NCBI RefSeq assembly: GCF_022440805.1
Contig: NZ_JAKNTK010000001.1
Span: 1,488,001-1,552,000, forward strand
From: Holdemania massiliensis
GTDB lineage: Bacteria > Bacillota_I > Bacilli_A > Erysipelotrichales > Erysipelotrichaceae
Direction of reading: 5' to 3'
DNA length: 64,000 nucleotides
This document shows positions 1-8,413 of this stretch, one piece after another (the stretch's first letter is position 1; each line of letters starts with the position of its first letter). The notes beneath the pieces are model-generated. The model searched no databases and was not told where the DNA came from. It worked only from the letters and a program-made list of their open reading frames with translations. The position numbers and the translations under genes were made by a program.

Positions 1-27
1 GGAATCACAAGAGGAGGAAATGAAGTC

Positions 28-1752
28 ATGAATCAAAACCACAAAATAACCAGCGGCATTTCACGCCGGGATTTCCTGAAAGGAGCTGCTGCCAGTGCTG
101 TCGGCTTTGCCGCCGCAGGACTTTTGACTGGATGTGAAAGTCAGACCGCACCGTCCGCTTCGCCTTGTCCTGAGGCCATAGCCCCAACGACGCAGTTTGC
201 CTGGGAAACGGCGCCGGATCCGATCCCGGACGATCAGATTAAAGCGACAGTAGAAAGTGATATCGTTGTTGTCGGCGGGGGATTCAGCGGGTTGTGCTGC
301 GCCCTGTCTGCTCGTGAAGCCGGAGCAGAGGTTGTTCTAATTGAACGGATGCGTCAGGTCATCGGCCGCGGCGGTTCTATTTTCGCGATCAATTCTAAGC
401 TGACCCGGGAAAAGGGATATGCGCTGAGCGAGGAAGAAATCAGCAAGATTTATAAGCGCATGATGGGCTACCATTCATACCGTATTGACGGCAGCAAGTG
501 GATGCTGCACGCCAAGCGCAGCGGTGAGGCGATGGACTGGCTGATCGATCACATGACCTCAGCGAGCCAGGTCGGAGGACATGATCTGACACCGGTTATG
601 GAGCACTGGTATTCGGATCCGGAAGATGTCAACGGAGAATTCCCGGGAACGCATGAATTTTTAGGCGGACCCAATGGCAAAGGACCGGATGATAACCCGC
701 AGCAGGACGTCTGCGACAACATGGCCGCCTACTGCGCTCAGGCCGGGGTGGATATGCGCTATGAAAACGCCGCAAAGCAGCTGGTCAAAGAAAAGGGGCG
801 GGTCATCGGCGTGATCTGCACCAATGCGGACAATGAATACGTGAAGTATATCGCACGCAAAGGCGTCGTCATGGCGACTGGGGATTTTGGTGCGGATGCA
901 GAAATGCTGGAAAAATATATTCCGTGGGCGCTGCAGGCTGGACGGGGCGGAATCTGGGAAGGCTCCGGACATAAAATGAGTTATTGGGCAGGGGCTGCCG
1001 TGGATAAAAGTGAAACGCCGACGCCGATGATTTTCTGTTTCCAATGGCGCAGCATCACCCGTCAGGTTCGGGCTTTCCAGGGTCTGATGGTCAACAGCGA
1101 CGGTGTCCGCTACACCAACGAGGACAACGTAATCTCCCACGGCGGATTATCCTTGATGCATGAAAAGGGACATCATGCCTATGCGATTTGGGATCGTGCC
1201 TATGCCTCTGAACCGCAGTGGCAGAACCATCGTTATGTCGACGGGCCGAAGGTTTTTGAAAATGAACAGGAAGTCATCGAGTATTGGGATGAAATCGTTG
1301 CCAGCTCCGGCACGATTGAAATGAACGGCTCCGGTTCCATCGACGTGAAAATGGTCAAAGCCGACACGCTGGAGGAACTGGTGGAGAAGCTGGGATTGCC
1401 GAAAGAAACCACACTTGCGACAATCGAACGCTATAACGGATACTGCGAGCAGGGCGTAGACGAAGAATTCTACAAACGGAAGGAACTGCTGCTGCCGATC
1501 AAAACCGGACCTTTCTACGGCATCCAATGTACGCCATGGTTTTTATCCACGGTAGGAGGAATCCGCTGCAACGATCACATGCAGGTCATGAACGCCGAAA
1601 ATGAAGTGATCGAAGGCTTATACTGCGTCGGCTCAATGGTCGGCGATATGTACTGCAACTGTTATTCCACGCATTTCCCTGGCCATAATCTGGGTGCAAC
1701 CTGTCTGACCTTTGGCTATCTGACAGGCAAATATCTAGCTGAAGAGGCCTGA
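28..1752 (+). CDS. Tat-exported lipoprotein-type FAD-dependent oxidoreductase
   Basis: This 574-residue protein belongs to the FAD_binding_2 family (fumarate reductase/urocanate reductase-like flavoproteins). The N-terminus has a twin-arginine signal (RRDFLKG, residues 13-19), a hydrophobic stretch and a lipobox-like LTGC ending at Cys36, so export by Tat and lipid anchoring are inferred. A dinucleotide-binding GGGFSG lies at 83-88 and the C-terminus has the family-typical GLYCVGS...HNLG FAD-contact region. No FMN-binding or haem domain is visible, so electrons must come from a separate partner. The substrate is unknown; anaerobic reduction of an enoate-type acceptor is the family expectation. 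The start is supported by a GAGGAGG Shine-Dalgarno 9 bases upstream. The upstream context is outside the window. Confidence 0.85.
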   Translation: MNQNHKITSGISRRDFLKGAAASAVGFAAAGLLTGCESQTAPSASPCPEAIAPTTQFAWETAPDPIPDDQIKATVESDIVVVGGGFSGLCCALSAREAGAEVVLIERMRQVIGRGGSIFAINSKLTREKGYALSEEEISKIYKRMMGYHSYRIDGSKWMLHAKRSGEAMDWLIDHMTSASQVGGHDLTPVMEHWYSDPEDVNGEFPGTHEFLGGPNGKGPDDNPQQDVCDNMAAYCAQAGVDMRYENAAKQLVKEKGRVIGVICTNADNEYVKYIARKGVVMATGDFGADAEMLEKYIPWALQAGRGGIWEGSGHKMSYWAGAAVDKSETPTPMIFCFQWRSITRQVRAFQGLMVNSDGVRYTNEDNVISHGGLSLMHEKGHHAYAIWDRAYASEPQWQNHRYVDGPKVFENEQEVIEYWDEIVASSGTIEMNGSGSIDVKMVKADTLEELVEKLGLPKETTLATIERYNGYCEQGVDEEFYKRKELLLPIKTGPFYGIQCTPWFLSTVGGIRCNDHMQVMNAENEVIEGLYCVGSMVGDMYCNCYSTHFPGHNLGATCLTFGYLTGKYLAEEA

Positions 1753-1813
1753 TTGACAAGCGTTAGACTTTCATCATTCTATTGAGAACAGAACAAGCAA
1801 CCCAAGCTCATCC

Positions 1814-1842
1814 GCAGCGCTGATTTTTAGGCGCTGCTTTTT
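1814..1842 (+). terminator. Rho-independent terminator after the flavoenzyme gene
   Basis: A 7-bp stem GCAGCGC/GCGCTGC with a 10-base loop is followed directly by a T run. It lies 60 bases after the flavoenzyme stop codon and ends that transcript before the MerR promoter. Confidence 0.8.
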
Positions 1843-1866
1843 GTTAAAATTTCCTGTTTCAGCGCC

Positions 1867-1897
1867 TTGACTTTGCCCTAAGGACAAGGTGTATCCT
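1867..1897 (+). promoter_or_regulatory. MerR-type promoter with 19-bp spacer and central dyad
   Basis: A -35 TTGACT (1867-1872) and a -10 TATCCT (1892-1897) are separated by 19 bp, the over-long spacing typical of promoters activated by MerR-family proteins. The spacer carries an imperfect dyad centred on CCTAAGG (TTG-n-CCTAAGG-n-CAA, about 1874-1888), the expected MerR-dimer site. It lies directly upstream of the merR-like gene, so autoregulation is inferred. Confidence 0.8.
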
Positions 1898-1928
1898 GAA
1901 TTCAGAGATCTTGAAAGGAGGAAAAGTG

Positions 1929-2795
1929 ATGTTGACGATCGGCGAATTTTCTAAAATCTGCCGCGTATCGCCGAAAACCCTGCGCTATTATGAAGCCATC
2001 GGTTTGCTTCAGCCCAGACTCGTAAATCCGACGACAGGGTATCGTTTTTACGCTGCCGATCAGCTTGAAACGATGCGGCTGATCAATCATCTCAAGGCGT
2101 ACAGCTTCACGCTGGAAGAAATTAAGCTGCTCGTTGTCACGTTAAGCGGTAAGCCGGAGGATCTAACCGCGGCCCTGACCGAGAAAAAACAGGAGCTGCG
2201 GCGGCAGGCGGAACAGCTCACGCAGCAGCTGCAGCAGTTAGACAGGGATATCCAAAATCTCCATGACGGCCATTCGCTGTTTGCCAATGACGATGAAATT
2301 CCGGTTCAGCTGACGGAAGTTGCCGACAGCGAGCTTTTATCCTGGCGGCTGATGGTTCAGGAACAAGCCTTTCCCCAAGCCTATAAACAGGGCTTTGGAA
2401 CCTTGTTAGAAAAGCTTCGGACACAGGGCTTAACGATGAGCTGGGCACCGATGGTCCTGTTTCACGACGCGCAGTTTTCAGATGAAGGTCTGGATACAGA
2501 GTTTGCGGTTCCGGTAGCGGAAACAACTCCTGAAACCCGGCTTTTTCAGCCCGGACTTTGCCTAAAGACAGTTGTCAGCGGCATTCAGGCGGATTTTGCG
2601 GCAGTGTATGCCCGGCTGATCCATACGGCCCAGGTTCAGGGTTATCACAACTCAGGTCCGTTGTTTGAAGTTTATTTATCCGATCCTCAAGACCATCCGG
2701 AAACCCTGATTACCGAAGTCTATTACCCAGTCACGAAAAACAAAATGAAAAGAGGAGAGAACGATGGATTCCCAGAAAATGAAGGCTTTGAATGA
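1929..2795 (+). CDS. MerR family transcriptional regulator with C-terminal effector domain
   Basis: A 288-residue regulator. The N-terminal 70 residues are a typical MerR winged helix (MLTIGEFSKICRVSPKTLRY, then YEAIGLL and YRFY), followed by a dimerisation helix rich in Gln/Leu (about 75-110). The remaining C-terminal half resembles the ligand-binding (GyrI-like/BmrR-like) type rather than a Cys metal site, so a small-molecule inducer is inferred. The ATG at 1929 is chosen because AAAGGAGG lies just upstream; an in-frame TTG at 1911 would place the Shine-Dalgarno inside the gene. The 3' end overlaps the next gene by 32 bases, so the serine hydrolase is translationally coupled and probably part of the regulon. 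Confidence 0.87.
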   Translation: MLTIGEFSKICRVSPKTLRYYEAIGLLQPRLVNPTTGYRFYAADQLETMRLINHLKAYSFTLEEIKLLVVTLSGKPEDLTAALTEKKQELRRQAEQLTQQLQQLDRDIQNLHDGHSLFANDDEIPVQLTEVADSELLSWRLMVQEQAFPQAYKQGFGTLLEKLRTQGLTMSWAPMVLFHDAQFSDEGLDTEFAVPVAETTPETRLFQPGLCLKTVVSGIQADFAAVYARLIHTAQVQGYHNSGPLFEVYLSDPQDHPETLITEVYYPVTKNKMKRGENDGFPENEGFE

Positions 2796-3744
2796 ACTTG
2801 TCAGAAACGAATATCCCAATATTGCCGGAATGGTAGTCCTGCAAAACGGTCAATGTCAAATCGAGGAATACTATCACAACTTTACATCCGAGAATCGGTT
2901 TCACATCTTTTCCATCACCAAAAGTATTGTTTCCTTGTTGATCTCGATTGCGCTTGACCGCGGTGAAATTCAAAGCGTGGATCAGAAAATCCTCGATTAC
3001 TTCCCTGAGTATCCGATCCGCAAAGGCCATGAGCTGCTTAAGCAGGTGACGCTTCGGCATTGTCTGACGATGTCTGTTCCTTATCGGTTTCGCTTTAATC
3101 CCTATACTCGATATTTTACCAGCGATGACTGGGTCAGCTTTTCATTGAATCAGATTGGTGGTTTGGGACAGCTGGGTGAATTCCGCTACGCGCCGATCAT
3201 CGGTCCGGATATTCTGACAGGAATTTTAACTCGGGCCACGGGTCGGTCGGTACTGGATTATGCGCAGGAGAATTTATTTCAGCCGTTAGGCATCCGAGTT
3301 GAAAAGAGTCTGACGTTTGCGACTAAAGAAGAACAGATGGCGTTCAATCAGACGACGACGCTGAGCGGCTGGGCCATGGGGCCTAAGGGGGTCAATACCG
3401 CCGGCTGGGGATTGACGCTGTCGCCGCGGGAAATGGCCGCGATTGGTCAATGCTGCTTAAATGACGGTCAGTTTCAAGGGCGGACGCTTATCCCGGCAGC
3501 GGAATTGAAAGAAAGTACCCGCAAACAAATCCGATGGGAAAAGATGGGGTTGGACTACGGTTATTTGTGGTGGGTTATCAACGAACACGAACACGCTTTC
3601 GCAGCGCTGGGCGACGGCGGCAACGCCTTGTATGTCAATCCGCAGAAAAACTGCGTCGTTGCGATTGCTTCGACCTTTGTACCGCGGGTCAAAGACCGGA
3701 TTGATTTTATTCGCGATCACATCGAACCGCTGCTGAACGAATAA
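2764..3744 (+). CDS. Serine hydrolase of the beta-lactamase/penicillin-binding-like family
   Basis: A 326-residue class C beta-lactamase-related hydrolase (esterase/D-peptidase-like fold). The nucleophile motif is S50-I-T-K53. The second motif appears as Y142-A-P where many relatives have Y-x-N, and a GDGGN stretch near residue 284 stands where the third motif is expected. No signal peptide is visible, so it is probably cytoplasmic. It overlaps the MerR gene by 32 bases and has an AGAGGAGAG Shine-Dalgarno. Co-transcription from the MerR-type promoter suggests it processes or resists the compound the regulator senses. The substrate cannot be named and true beta-lactamase activity is not implied. 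Confidence 0.82.
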   Translation: MDSQKMKALNELVRNEYPNIAGMVVLQNGQCQIEEYYHNFTSENRFHIFSITKSIVSLLISIALDRGEIQSVDQKILDYFPEYPIRKGHELLKQVTLRHCLTMSVPYRFRFNPYTRYFTSDDWVSFSLNQIGGLGQLGEFRYAPIIGPDILTGILTRATGRSVLDYAQENLFQPLGIRVEKSLTFATKEEQMAFNQTTTLSGWAMGPKGVNTAGWGLTLSPREMAAIGQCCLNDGQFQGRTLIPAAELKESTRKQIRWEKMGLDYGYLWWVINEHEHAFAALGDGGNALYVNPQKNCVVAIASTFVPRVKDRIDFIRDHIEPLLNE

Positions 3745-3791
3745 ATCTGAAAATCGTCTGCGTTTCAGCATCCGCTGCGGTTTATATTCAG

Positions 3792-3820
3792 TTGACAACG
3801 ATGAACGTCCGGTGTACTAA
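3792..3820 (+). promoter_or_regulatory. Sigma-A promoter upstream of the HEAT-like gene
   Basis: A consensus -35 TTGACA (3792-3797), 17-bp spacer and -10 TACTAA (3815-3820) end 18 bases before the start codon, with GGAAGAGGTG as the ribosome-binding site. Confidence 0.75.
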
Positions 3821-3838
3821 TAAGGAAGAGGTGATCCC

Positions 3839-4288
3839 ATGGATTCGATCAAAGCCAATATCGCCCTTCTGACAAACCAGGATCATTCGCTTGCCTATTC
3901 GGCGCTGAAGGAACTGTTGAAAATCAGCGAAGTGAGTGCGGATGCATCCCTCTATTTTGAATACTTCCTGCAGCTGCTTGGAAGTGAACAATCGTATATC
4001 CGGACCCGCGGGCTGCTTTTGATCGCCGCCAACTTGAGCTGGGTGAGCGAAGAAAAAGCAGTTCAGGCACTGCCGGCCTGTTTCGGTCTGCTTCAGGATG
4101 TCAAACCGATCACCCGCCGTCAATGCATTCAGGCTCTGCCAACGATGGCAGAAGGTCAGCCAGGCTTGAAGCAGCCAATCCTTGAAGCCTTAAACAAAAC
4201 CGCGGCGGCGGATGTGCCGGAGACAATGCGCAGGCTGATTGAAAAGGATATCCAGAAGGCGCGGGAACAAATTCAGAATCAAGCCTAA
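3839..4288 (+). CDS. HEAT-repeat-like protein of unknown function
   Basis: A 149-residue, all-helical protein with no signal peptide or membrane segment. Successive amphipathic helices (roughly 14-30, 37-50, 52-66, 73-88, 93-110 and 118-145) look like a short HEAT/armadillo solenoid. Similar small proteins are often auto-annotated as SufBD or HEAT-repeat proteins, but no Suf chemistry is visible here. It is monocistronic, with its own consensus promoter and a strong terminator. A protein-binding scaffold role is only inferred from the fold. Confidence 0.65.
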   Translation: MDSIKANIALLTNQDHSLAYSALKELLKISEVSADASLYFEYFLQLLGSEQSYIRTRGLLLIAANLSWVSEEKAVQALPACFGLLQDVKPITRRQCIQALPTMAEGQPGLKQPILEALNKTAAADVPETMRRLIEKDIQKAREQIQNQA

Positions 4289-4298
4289 ATTCCAATTT

Positions 4299-4338
4299 AA
4301 AAAAGCCGCGCGGCCGGATCTGCAGTCCGGCTTTTTTT
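4299..4338 (+). terminator. Rho-independent terminator after the HEAT-like gene
   Basis: The stem GCCGGA/TCCGGC (4313-4318 with 4326-4331) is followed by seven Ts. An alternative longer pairing of AAAAAGCC with GGCTTTTT is possible. Confidence 0.85.
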
Positions 4339-4438
4339 GCTCTTTCGGCGGAAAGAACGCTGCGGCATCCCTTGGAAAGGCAGCGGATAAAATGATGGAG
4401 ATCTGGAATTTCTGGATGAATTTCCGGCGTGAACACGC

Positions 4439-4444
4439 TATAAT
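4439..4444 (+). promoter_or_regulatory. Probable -10 element upstream of cyuA
   Basis: A perfect TATAAT lies 112 bases before the cyuA start; no good -35 is seen at 17 bp. The leader between it and the gene (about 4450-4556) shows no riboswitch that I recognise. Confidence 0.45.
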
Positions 4445-4556
4445 GAAATTAAAGAAAAACGTCGTGGAAATCCTGAATTTCAGCGAGGATCAGTGAGTCT
4501 GAACAGGACCAAGACGGACACGGCAAAAGAAAGCGTGAAATTAGGAGGAATTATCC

Positions 4557-5831
4557 ATGCCTGAAAGTATTAAAGAGCTTGTTTATCCGATATTAAAAGA
4601 AGAGCTGATTCCGGCGCTGGGCTGCACGGAACCGATTGCGATTGCCTACGCCTGCGCGAAGGCGAAGGAAGTGCTGGGAGCCTTTCCGGAAAAAATGACA
4701 GTGCGCTGTTCCGGCAACATCGTCAAAAATGTAAAGGGCGTTGTCGTTCCCAACACAGTTAACCTCAAAGGCATCAAAACGGCAGCGTTAATGGGCGTTG
4801 TCTGCGGGGATGCATCGAAGGGGCTGCAGGTCATCGCCGGCAGTACAGCGCAGGATGTCGCCCGGGTAAAAGAGCTGCTGCACAGCGATCTGTGCCGGGT
4901 GGAGCTGATCGAGGGTGAAGAAAACTTGCAGATCTGGGCAATTTTAGAACAAGCGGACAACTGTGTGCAGCTGCAGATCCAGCGCGAGCACACCAACATT
5001 ACGAAGATTATAAAAAACGGCGAAGTGCTGCTGGACAAGGACGACTGTTCCAATCAGTCCTCAAGCACGATTGACCGCAGTAAGTTAAGCGTCGAATCGA
5101 TTGTCCATTATGTGGAAACGGAAGATCTCACAGACATCCTTCCGCTGTTAAAAAAACAGGTGGAATGCAACATGGCGATTGCTGAGGAAGGCTTGAAGAA
5201 TCCGTTTGGTTCGCAGGTCGGCCGCATCATGATGCAGAACAATCCCAACGATCTGTTTACCAAGGTGATCGCCTATGCCGCCAGCGGCTCCGACGCGCGG
5301 ATGAGCGGCTGCAATCTGCCGGTCGTCGTCAATTCCGGCAGCGGCAATCAGGGCATGACCTGTTCGGTGCCGGTCGTTGTTTATGCCAGAGAAAAAGACG
5401 TCAGTGAGGAAAGAATGTTTCAGGCGCTGGCCTTAAGCAATCTGATCACCGTCCATCTCAAGACCGGCATCGGGCGTTTATCTGCCTATTGCGGAGCTGT
5501 CAGCGCGGCGTGCGGCGCTTTCAGTGCGATCACGTGGCTGGCCGGGGGCAATCTGCGGCAGATCGAAATGACAATTACCAATTTAGCCGGAACGATCTCC
5601 GGGATGATCTGCGACGGCGCTAAGCCTTCGTGTGCCAGCAAGATTGCTTCAGCACTGAGCTGCGGGGTGATCGCGCATCAGATGGCGCTGAATTACATCG
5701 CCTTTGAAGAAGACACCGGAATCATCAAACATGACATTGAACAGACGATCGACGCAGTCGGCAAACTGAGCCGGGACGGCATGCGGATTACCGATCAGGT
5801 CATTTTAAACATGATGATCAGCGACGAATAG
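4557..5831 (+). CDS. cyuA: L-cysteine desulfidase / serine dehydratase alpha-like protein
   Basis: A 424-residue member of the CyuA/YhaM (UPF0597) family, iron-sulfur enzymes that split cysteine to pyruvate, ammonia and sulfide in anaerobes. The diagnostic GCTEPIAIA with C23 is at the N-terminus, followed by CSGNIVKN...GVVVPNT. The C-terminal half has the GMICDGAKPSCASK segment supplying further Cys ligands for the [4Fe-4S] cluster. The length is normal for the family. It has a strong AGGAGG site and is monocistronic, followed by two terminators. Full oxygen sensitivity and substrate preference (Cys versus Ser) cannot be read from the sequence. Confidence 0.88.
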   Translation: MPESIKELVYPILKEELIPALGCTEPIAIAYACAKAKEVLGAFPEKMTVRCSGNIVKNVKGVVVPNTVNLKGIKTAALMGVVCGDASKGLQVIAGSTAQDVARVKELLHSDLCRVELIEGEENLQIWAILEQADNCVQLQIQREHTNITKIIKNGEVLLDKDDCSNQSSSTIDRSKLSVESIVHYVETEDLTDILPLLKKQVECNMAIAEEGLKNPFGSQVGRIMMQNNPNDLFTKVIAYAASGSDARMSGCNLPVVVNSGSGNQGMTCSVPVVVYAREKDVSEERMFQALALSNLITVHLKTGIGRLSAYCGAVSAACGAFSAITWLAGGNLRQIEMTITNLAGTISGMICDGAKPSCASKIASALSCGVIAHQMALNYIAFEEDTGIIKHDIEQTIDAVGKLSRDGMRITDQVILNMMISDE

Positions 5832-5860
5832 GGCTGCCATCATCCATCAGCGCGAATGAG

Positions 5861-5894
5861 AAAAAGGAAAGATCAAACGATGTTTCCTTTTTTT
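5861..5894 (+). terminator. Rho-independent terminator after cyuA
   Basis: AAAAAGGAAA pairs with TTTCCTTTTT across a short loop, with the T run continuing to 5894. Confidence 0.8.
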
Positions 5895-5922
5895 AGTAGC
5901 CGCAGCGTAATTCCCATGAGAA

Positions 5923-5954
5923 AACCCTGAAAATCAGCCTCAGGGTTATTTTTT
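5923..5954. terminator. Likely bidirectional terminator between cyuA and a minus-strand gene
   Basis: An 8-bp stem AACCCTGA/TCAGGGTT is followed on the plus strand by ATTTTTT. On the minus strand it ends the 6017-6367 transcript, with a shorter T-rich tail. Confidence 0.7.
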
Positions 5955-6016
5955 GGAAATGAGGATGAGTGGAAGGCCGATCAGGAAATGGTTTTACCGT
6001 ATATTCAAGGCTGGGC

Positions 6017-6367
6017 TTAATTATGTTTGCCGATCATGACAAGGCAGCCGGCCAGAAAGCAGATGGCCTTGGCCGCCAGCGACCCAAGCGCGGTCCAGCT
6101 CTTCTGTTCCATCAGCAATACACCCAGAATCACTAAGACCAGCACCAGTGCCAGCGCCTGCAGAAGCACCTTGCGCTTGGCCTTCTGGGCAAATAGGATT
6201 CCGCACACGGCATACAGCAGAACGCCGCATAAAAGACAGCCAATTTGATAAATCGGTGTTCCCATCCAGTTAAAATAGTATAAAACACTGAAGAAGAACG
6301 AAACTAATAGGGAACCGCCAAGGAAGACGGCGGCCAGTCTGAGATAGGGGTCAAGCAAGTGTTTCAT
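6017..6367 (-). CDS. Small four-helix membrane protein, unknown function
   Basis: A 116-residue protein with about four hydrophobic segments (residues 9-31, 39-60, 68-85 and 92-112) and short charged loops (QKAKRK). It resembles the small TIGR04086/DUF-type inner membrane proteins of Firmicutes, but I cannot assign it firmly. The start has a GAGGTG Shine-Dalgarno on the minus strand. It is divergent from the yetF-like gene, with only about 63 bases between the starts. Confidence 0.65.
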   Translation of the reverse strand: MKHLLDPYLRLAAVFLGGSLLVSFFFSVLYYFNWMGTPIYQIGCLLCGVLLYAVCGILFAQKAKRKVLLQALALVLVLVILGVLLMEQKSWTALGSLAAKAICFLAGCLVMIGKHN

Positions 6368-6430
6368 GATGTCACCTCACTCTCATCTTACGCTGGTTGT
6401 GCTGAATTATGTCAACAGGAGGAATTCAAA

Positions 6431-7117
6431 GTGGAATATGTTGAACTCGTTTCAAAATGTATTTTTTTCTATCTGATCATCATCATCTCACTGCGGGTGA
6501 TGGGCAAGCGGGAAGTCGGCGAGCTGAGCGTCTTGGATATCGTCATCTACTTCGTCATGTCAGAAGTGTATGCTTTGTCCATCTCCGAACCGGATCAGAG
6601 TATTTGGAAGGCACTGATTGCTATTCTGACGCTGACGGTGCTGCAGATCATCATTGCCTGGGCGTGTCTGAAAAAGAAAAAATGGCGTGATTTTTTTGAA
6701 GGCAAACCGAGCTTAATCATCTATAACGGCATGATCGACCAGATGGAGATGAAGAAGCAGCGTTATACGATTGATGATTTAATGTATCAGCTGCGGGATA
6801 AGGATGTTTCCACTCCCGAGGAAGTTCAGTTTGCGATTCTGGAAAACAGCGGTACGCTGACCATCCTGAAAAAAGATGCCAGTAAACTGAAGTGGAAAGA
6901 TCCGCTGATTTCCGACGGCATTGTGCAGAAACAGGTGCTGGAAGCCATCGGCAAGGATGAAGCCTGGCTGCGCGAACAGCTAGAGACCGAAGGGGTAGCG
7001 GATCCTTCAGAGGTCTTCTTATGCCTCTGGCAGAAGAACGGCTTTTTCGTCCTGAAAAAGACAACGCAGAACCCGGCCCAGATGCAGCACGGTCGTCACG
7101 AGCATGCCGCTGACTAA
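6431..7117 (+). CDS. YetF/DUF421 family membrane protein
   Basis: A 228-residue YetF-type protein. Three N-terminal membrane helices (about 8-25, 30-50 and 57-77, with the family signature RVMGKREVGELSVLDIVIY) are followed by a soluble domain containing the FFEGKPSLIIYNG and YTIDDLMYQLR motifs. The family function is poorly known; in Bacillus, paralogues are linked to spores and membrane stability. The GTG at 6431 is chosen because AGGAGG sits 7 bases upstream; the longer upstream frame lacks membrane-protein character. The last 99 bases overlap, tail to tail, the SpoVB-like gene on the other strand, so the C-terminal 30 or so residues are encoded antisense to that gene. Confidence 0.82.
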   Translation: MEYVELVSKCIFFYLIIIISLRVMGKREVGELSVLDIVIYFVMSEVYALSISEPDQSIWKALIAILTLTVLQIIIAWACLKKKKWRDFFEGKPSLIIYNGMIDQMEMKKQRYTIDDLMYQLRDKDVSTPEEVQFAILENSGTLTILKKDASKLKWKDPLISDGIVQKQVLEAIGKDEAWLREQLETEGVADPSEVFLCLWQKNGFFVLKKTTQNPAQMQHGRHEHAAD

Positions 7118-8341
7118 GGCAATGCCGACGGCCTGGGTACCTAAGGGAATCGTCAGGAAGCTGACGCAGGCTAAGCGCGTCAGACAGCCGCAGGTCGTAT
7201 CGATCATCGCTTTCTGACTGCGGCCTAAAGCATGCAGCACGCTGCTGAGGCAGGGCTGAATCGAATACAGGATAAACGGCAGAGTCAGCGAACGCAGAAG
7301 CGGAACCATCTGAGTCTGATGGTAAAGCAGCTGACAGATCGGTTCGGCAAAGCAGAATAACGTCAGTCCGCTCGCACAGCCGATGAATAAGCAGCATAAG
7401 CCGATCTGAAAGAACTGCCGGCGGGCGTGATCCATGCGGTGCCGGCTGGCTTGGTAGGTGAAAGAGGGCAGCAGCCAGTTGCTTAAGGCGATCGTCGCAA
7501 AGCTGGGCAGCGTCAAAAGCGGCATGATGTAGCCGTTGAGCTGGCCATAAGTGGTAATGAGCTGCTGCTGGAGCAGAACATCGGCAAACAGGACTAAACA
7601 CATCGGTTCCAAAAAGCTGGTGAGCGAGCCAATCAGCCGGCTGCCGGTCATCGGCAGCGACAGGCTGAGCAGTTCGTTGACAGTATCCCAATGCAGAGAA
7701 CCCGTTAAGGTGCTGACATGGTGCAGCACCCTTTTTTTGCGTTTGAGCGCGATGCATAAATGAACGATGCTGCCGATCTCGCCGACCGACATCGAAAAGA
7801 CGGCAATCGAGGCCATTTTGACCGGATCGGTGGTCGGCGCCAGCGTAAAGCAGCCGATCAAAAAGAGAATCCGCGTTATTTCCTCACTGATCTGACAGGC
7901 CGTAGGCGGAATGATTTCCTGCCTTCCCATAAAATATCCTTTCAGCAAACCGGAGATACTGACTAACGGAATGATCGGCACAACAGCCCTCAGAACCGGG
8001 ATCAGCACCTGCTGCTTTAAGACGACCGCGGCTAACAGCGGGATCACTAACATGAAAAAAACGGTCAGAAGCAGGTTGTTGATCACAGAAAGCAGCACCG
8101 AGGCTTTTAAGACCGGCGTGTAATCCCGACGGGAAGCGACAATCTTGCTGACGGCGCTGGGCAAGCCCATCTGCCCCAGGGTAATCAGGAAAACCGTGGT
8201 CGGCATGGTCAGACTGTAATAATTCATCGCTTCGGCGCTGAGTACGCGCGCACAGGCGATCCGAACAAAAAAGGAAAGGATTTTTGCGATCAATGAAAGG
8301 GTAAGAAGATGAACGGTTGATCGAATGATTTCTTTTTTCAT
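7019..8341 (-). CDS. spoVB: SpoVB-like polysaccharide/lipid flippase (MATE/MOP superfamily)
   Basis: A 440-residue multi-pass protein (about 12-14 hydrophobic helices) of the PST/SpoVB/MurJ flippase group, which moves lipid-linked wall or polysaccharide precursors across the membrane. The N-terminus (STVHLLTLSLIAKILSFFVR, then GLPSAVSKIVA) is typical of SpoVB. The assignment to SpoVB rests on this and on the neighbourhood: spoVB lies next to the ComN-type gene and secDF in Bacillus. The ATG at 8341 is used because GGAGGAAAAAG precedes it; the longer frame starts inside that site. A MurJ-like housekeeping role remains possible. It converges on and overlaps the yetF gene at its 3' end. Confidence 0.78.
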   Translation of the reverse strand: MKKEIIRSTVHLLTLSLIAKILSFFVRIACARVLSAEAMNYYSLTMPTTVFLITLGQMGLPSAVSKIVASRRDYTPVLKASVLLSVINNLLLTVFFMLVIPLLAAVVLKQQVLIPVLRAVVPIIPLVSISGLLKGYFMGRQEIIPPTACQISEEITRILFLIGCFTLAPTTDPVKMASIAVFSMSVGEIGSIVHLCIALKRKKRVLHHVSTLTGSLHWDTVNELLSLSLPMTGSRLIGSLTSFLEPMCLVLFADVLLQQQLITTYGQLNGYIMPLLTLPSFATIALSNWLLPSFTYQASRHRMDHARRQFFQIGLCCLFIGCASGLTLFCFAEPICQLLYHQTQMVPLLRSLTLPFILYSIQPCLSSVLHALGRSQKAMIDTTCGCLTRLACVSFLTIPLGTQAVGIALVSGMLVTTVLHLGRVLRCLFQDEKAVLLPEA

Positions 8342-8374
8342 TACTTTTTCCTCCACTTTTTATAAAGTATGATT

Positions 8375-8380
8375 TATAAT
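8375..8380 (+). promoter_or_regulatory. Probable -10 element for comN-secDF
   Basis: A perfect TATAAT lies 34 bases before the comN start in the short divergent spacer shared with the flippase gene. No clear -35 is seen. Confidence 0.45.
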
Positions 8381-8413
8381 AAATAAGTATGATTAAGAAA
8401 GGGGAGAGTTCAG

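Noticed and set aside
4239..4496. 85-residue frame after the HEAT-like gene
   Set aside because: It starts inside the previous gene, spans a terminator and the cyuA -10, and has no ribosome site.
6717..7757. 346-residue minus-strand frame
   Set aside because: Low-complexity shadow across yetF and the flippase gene; both have correct family sequences in other frames.
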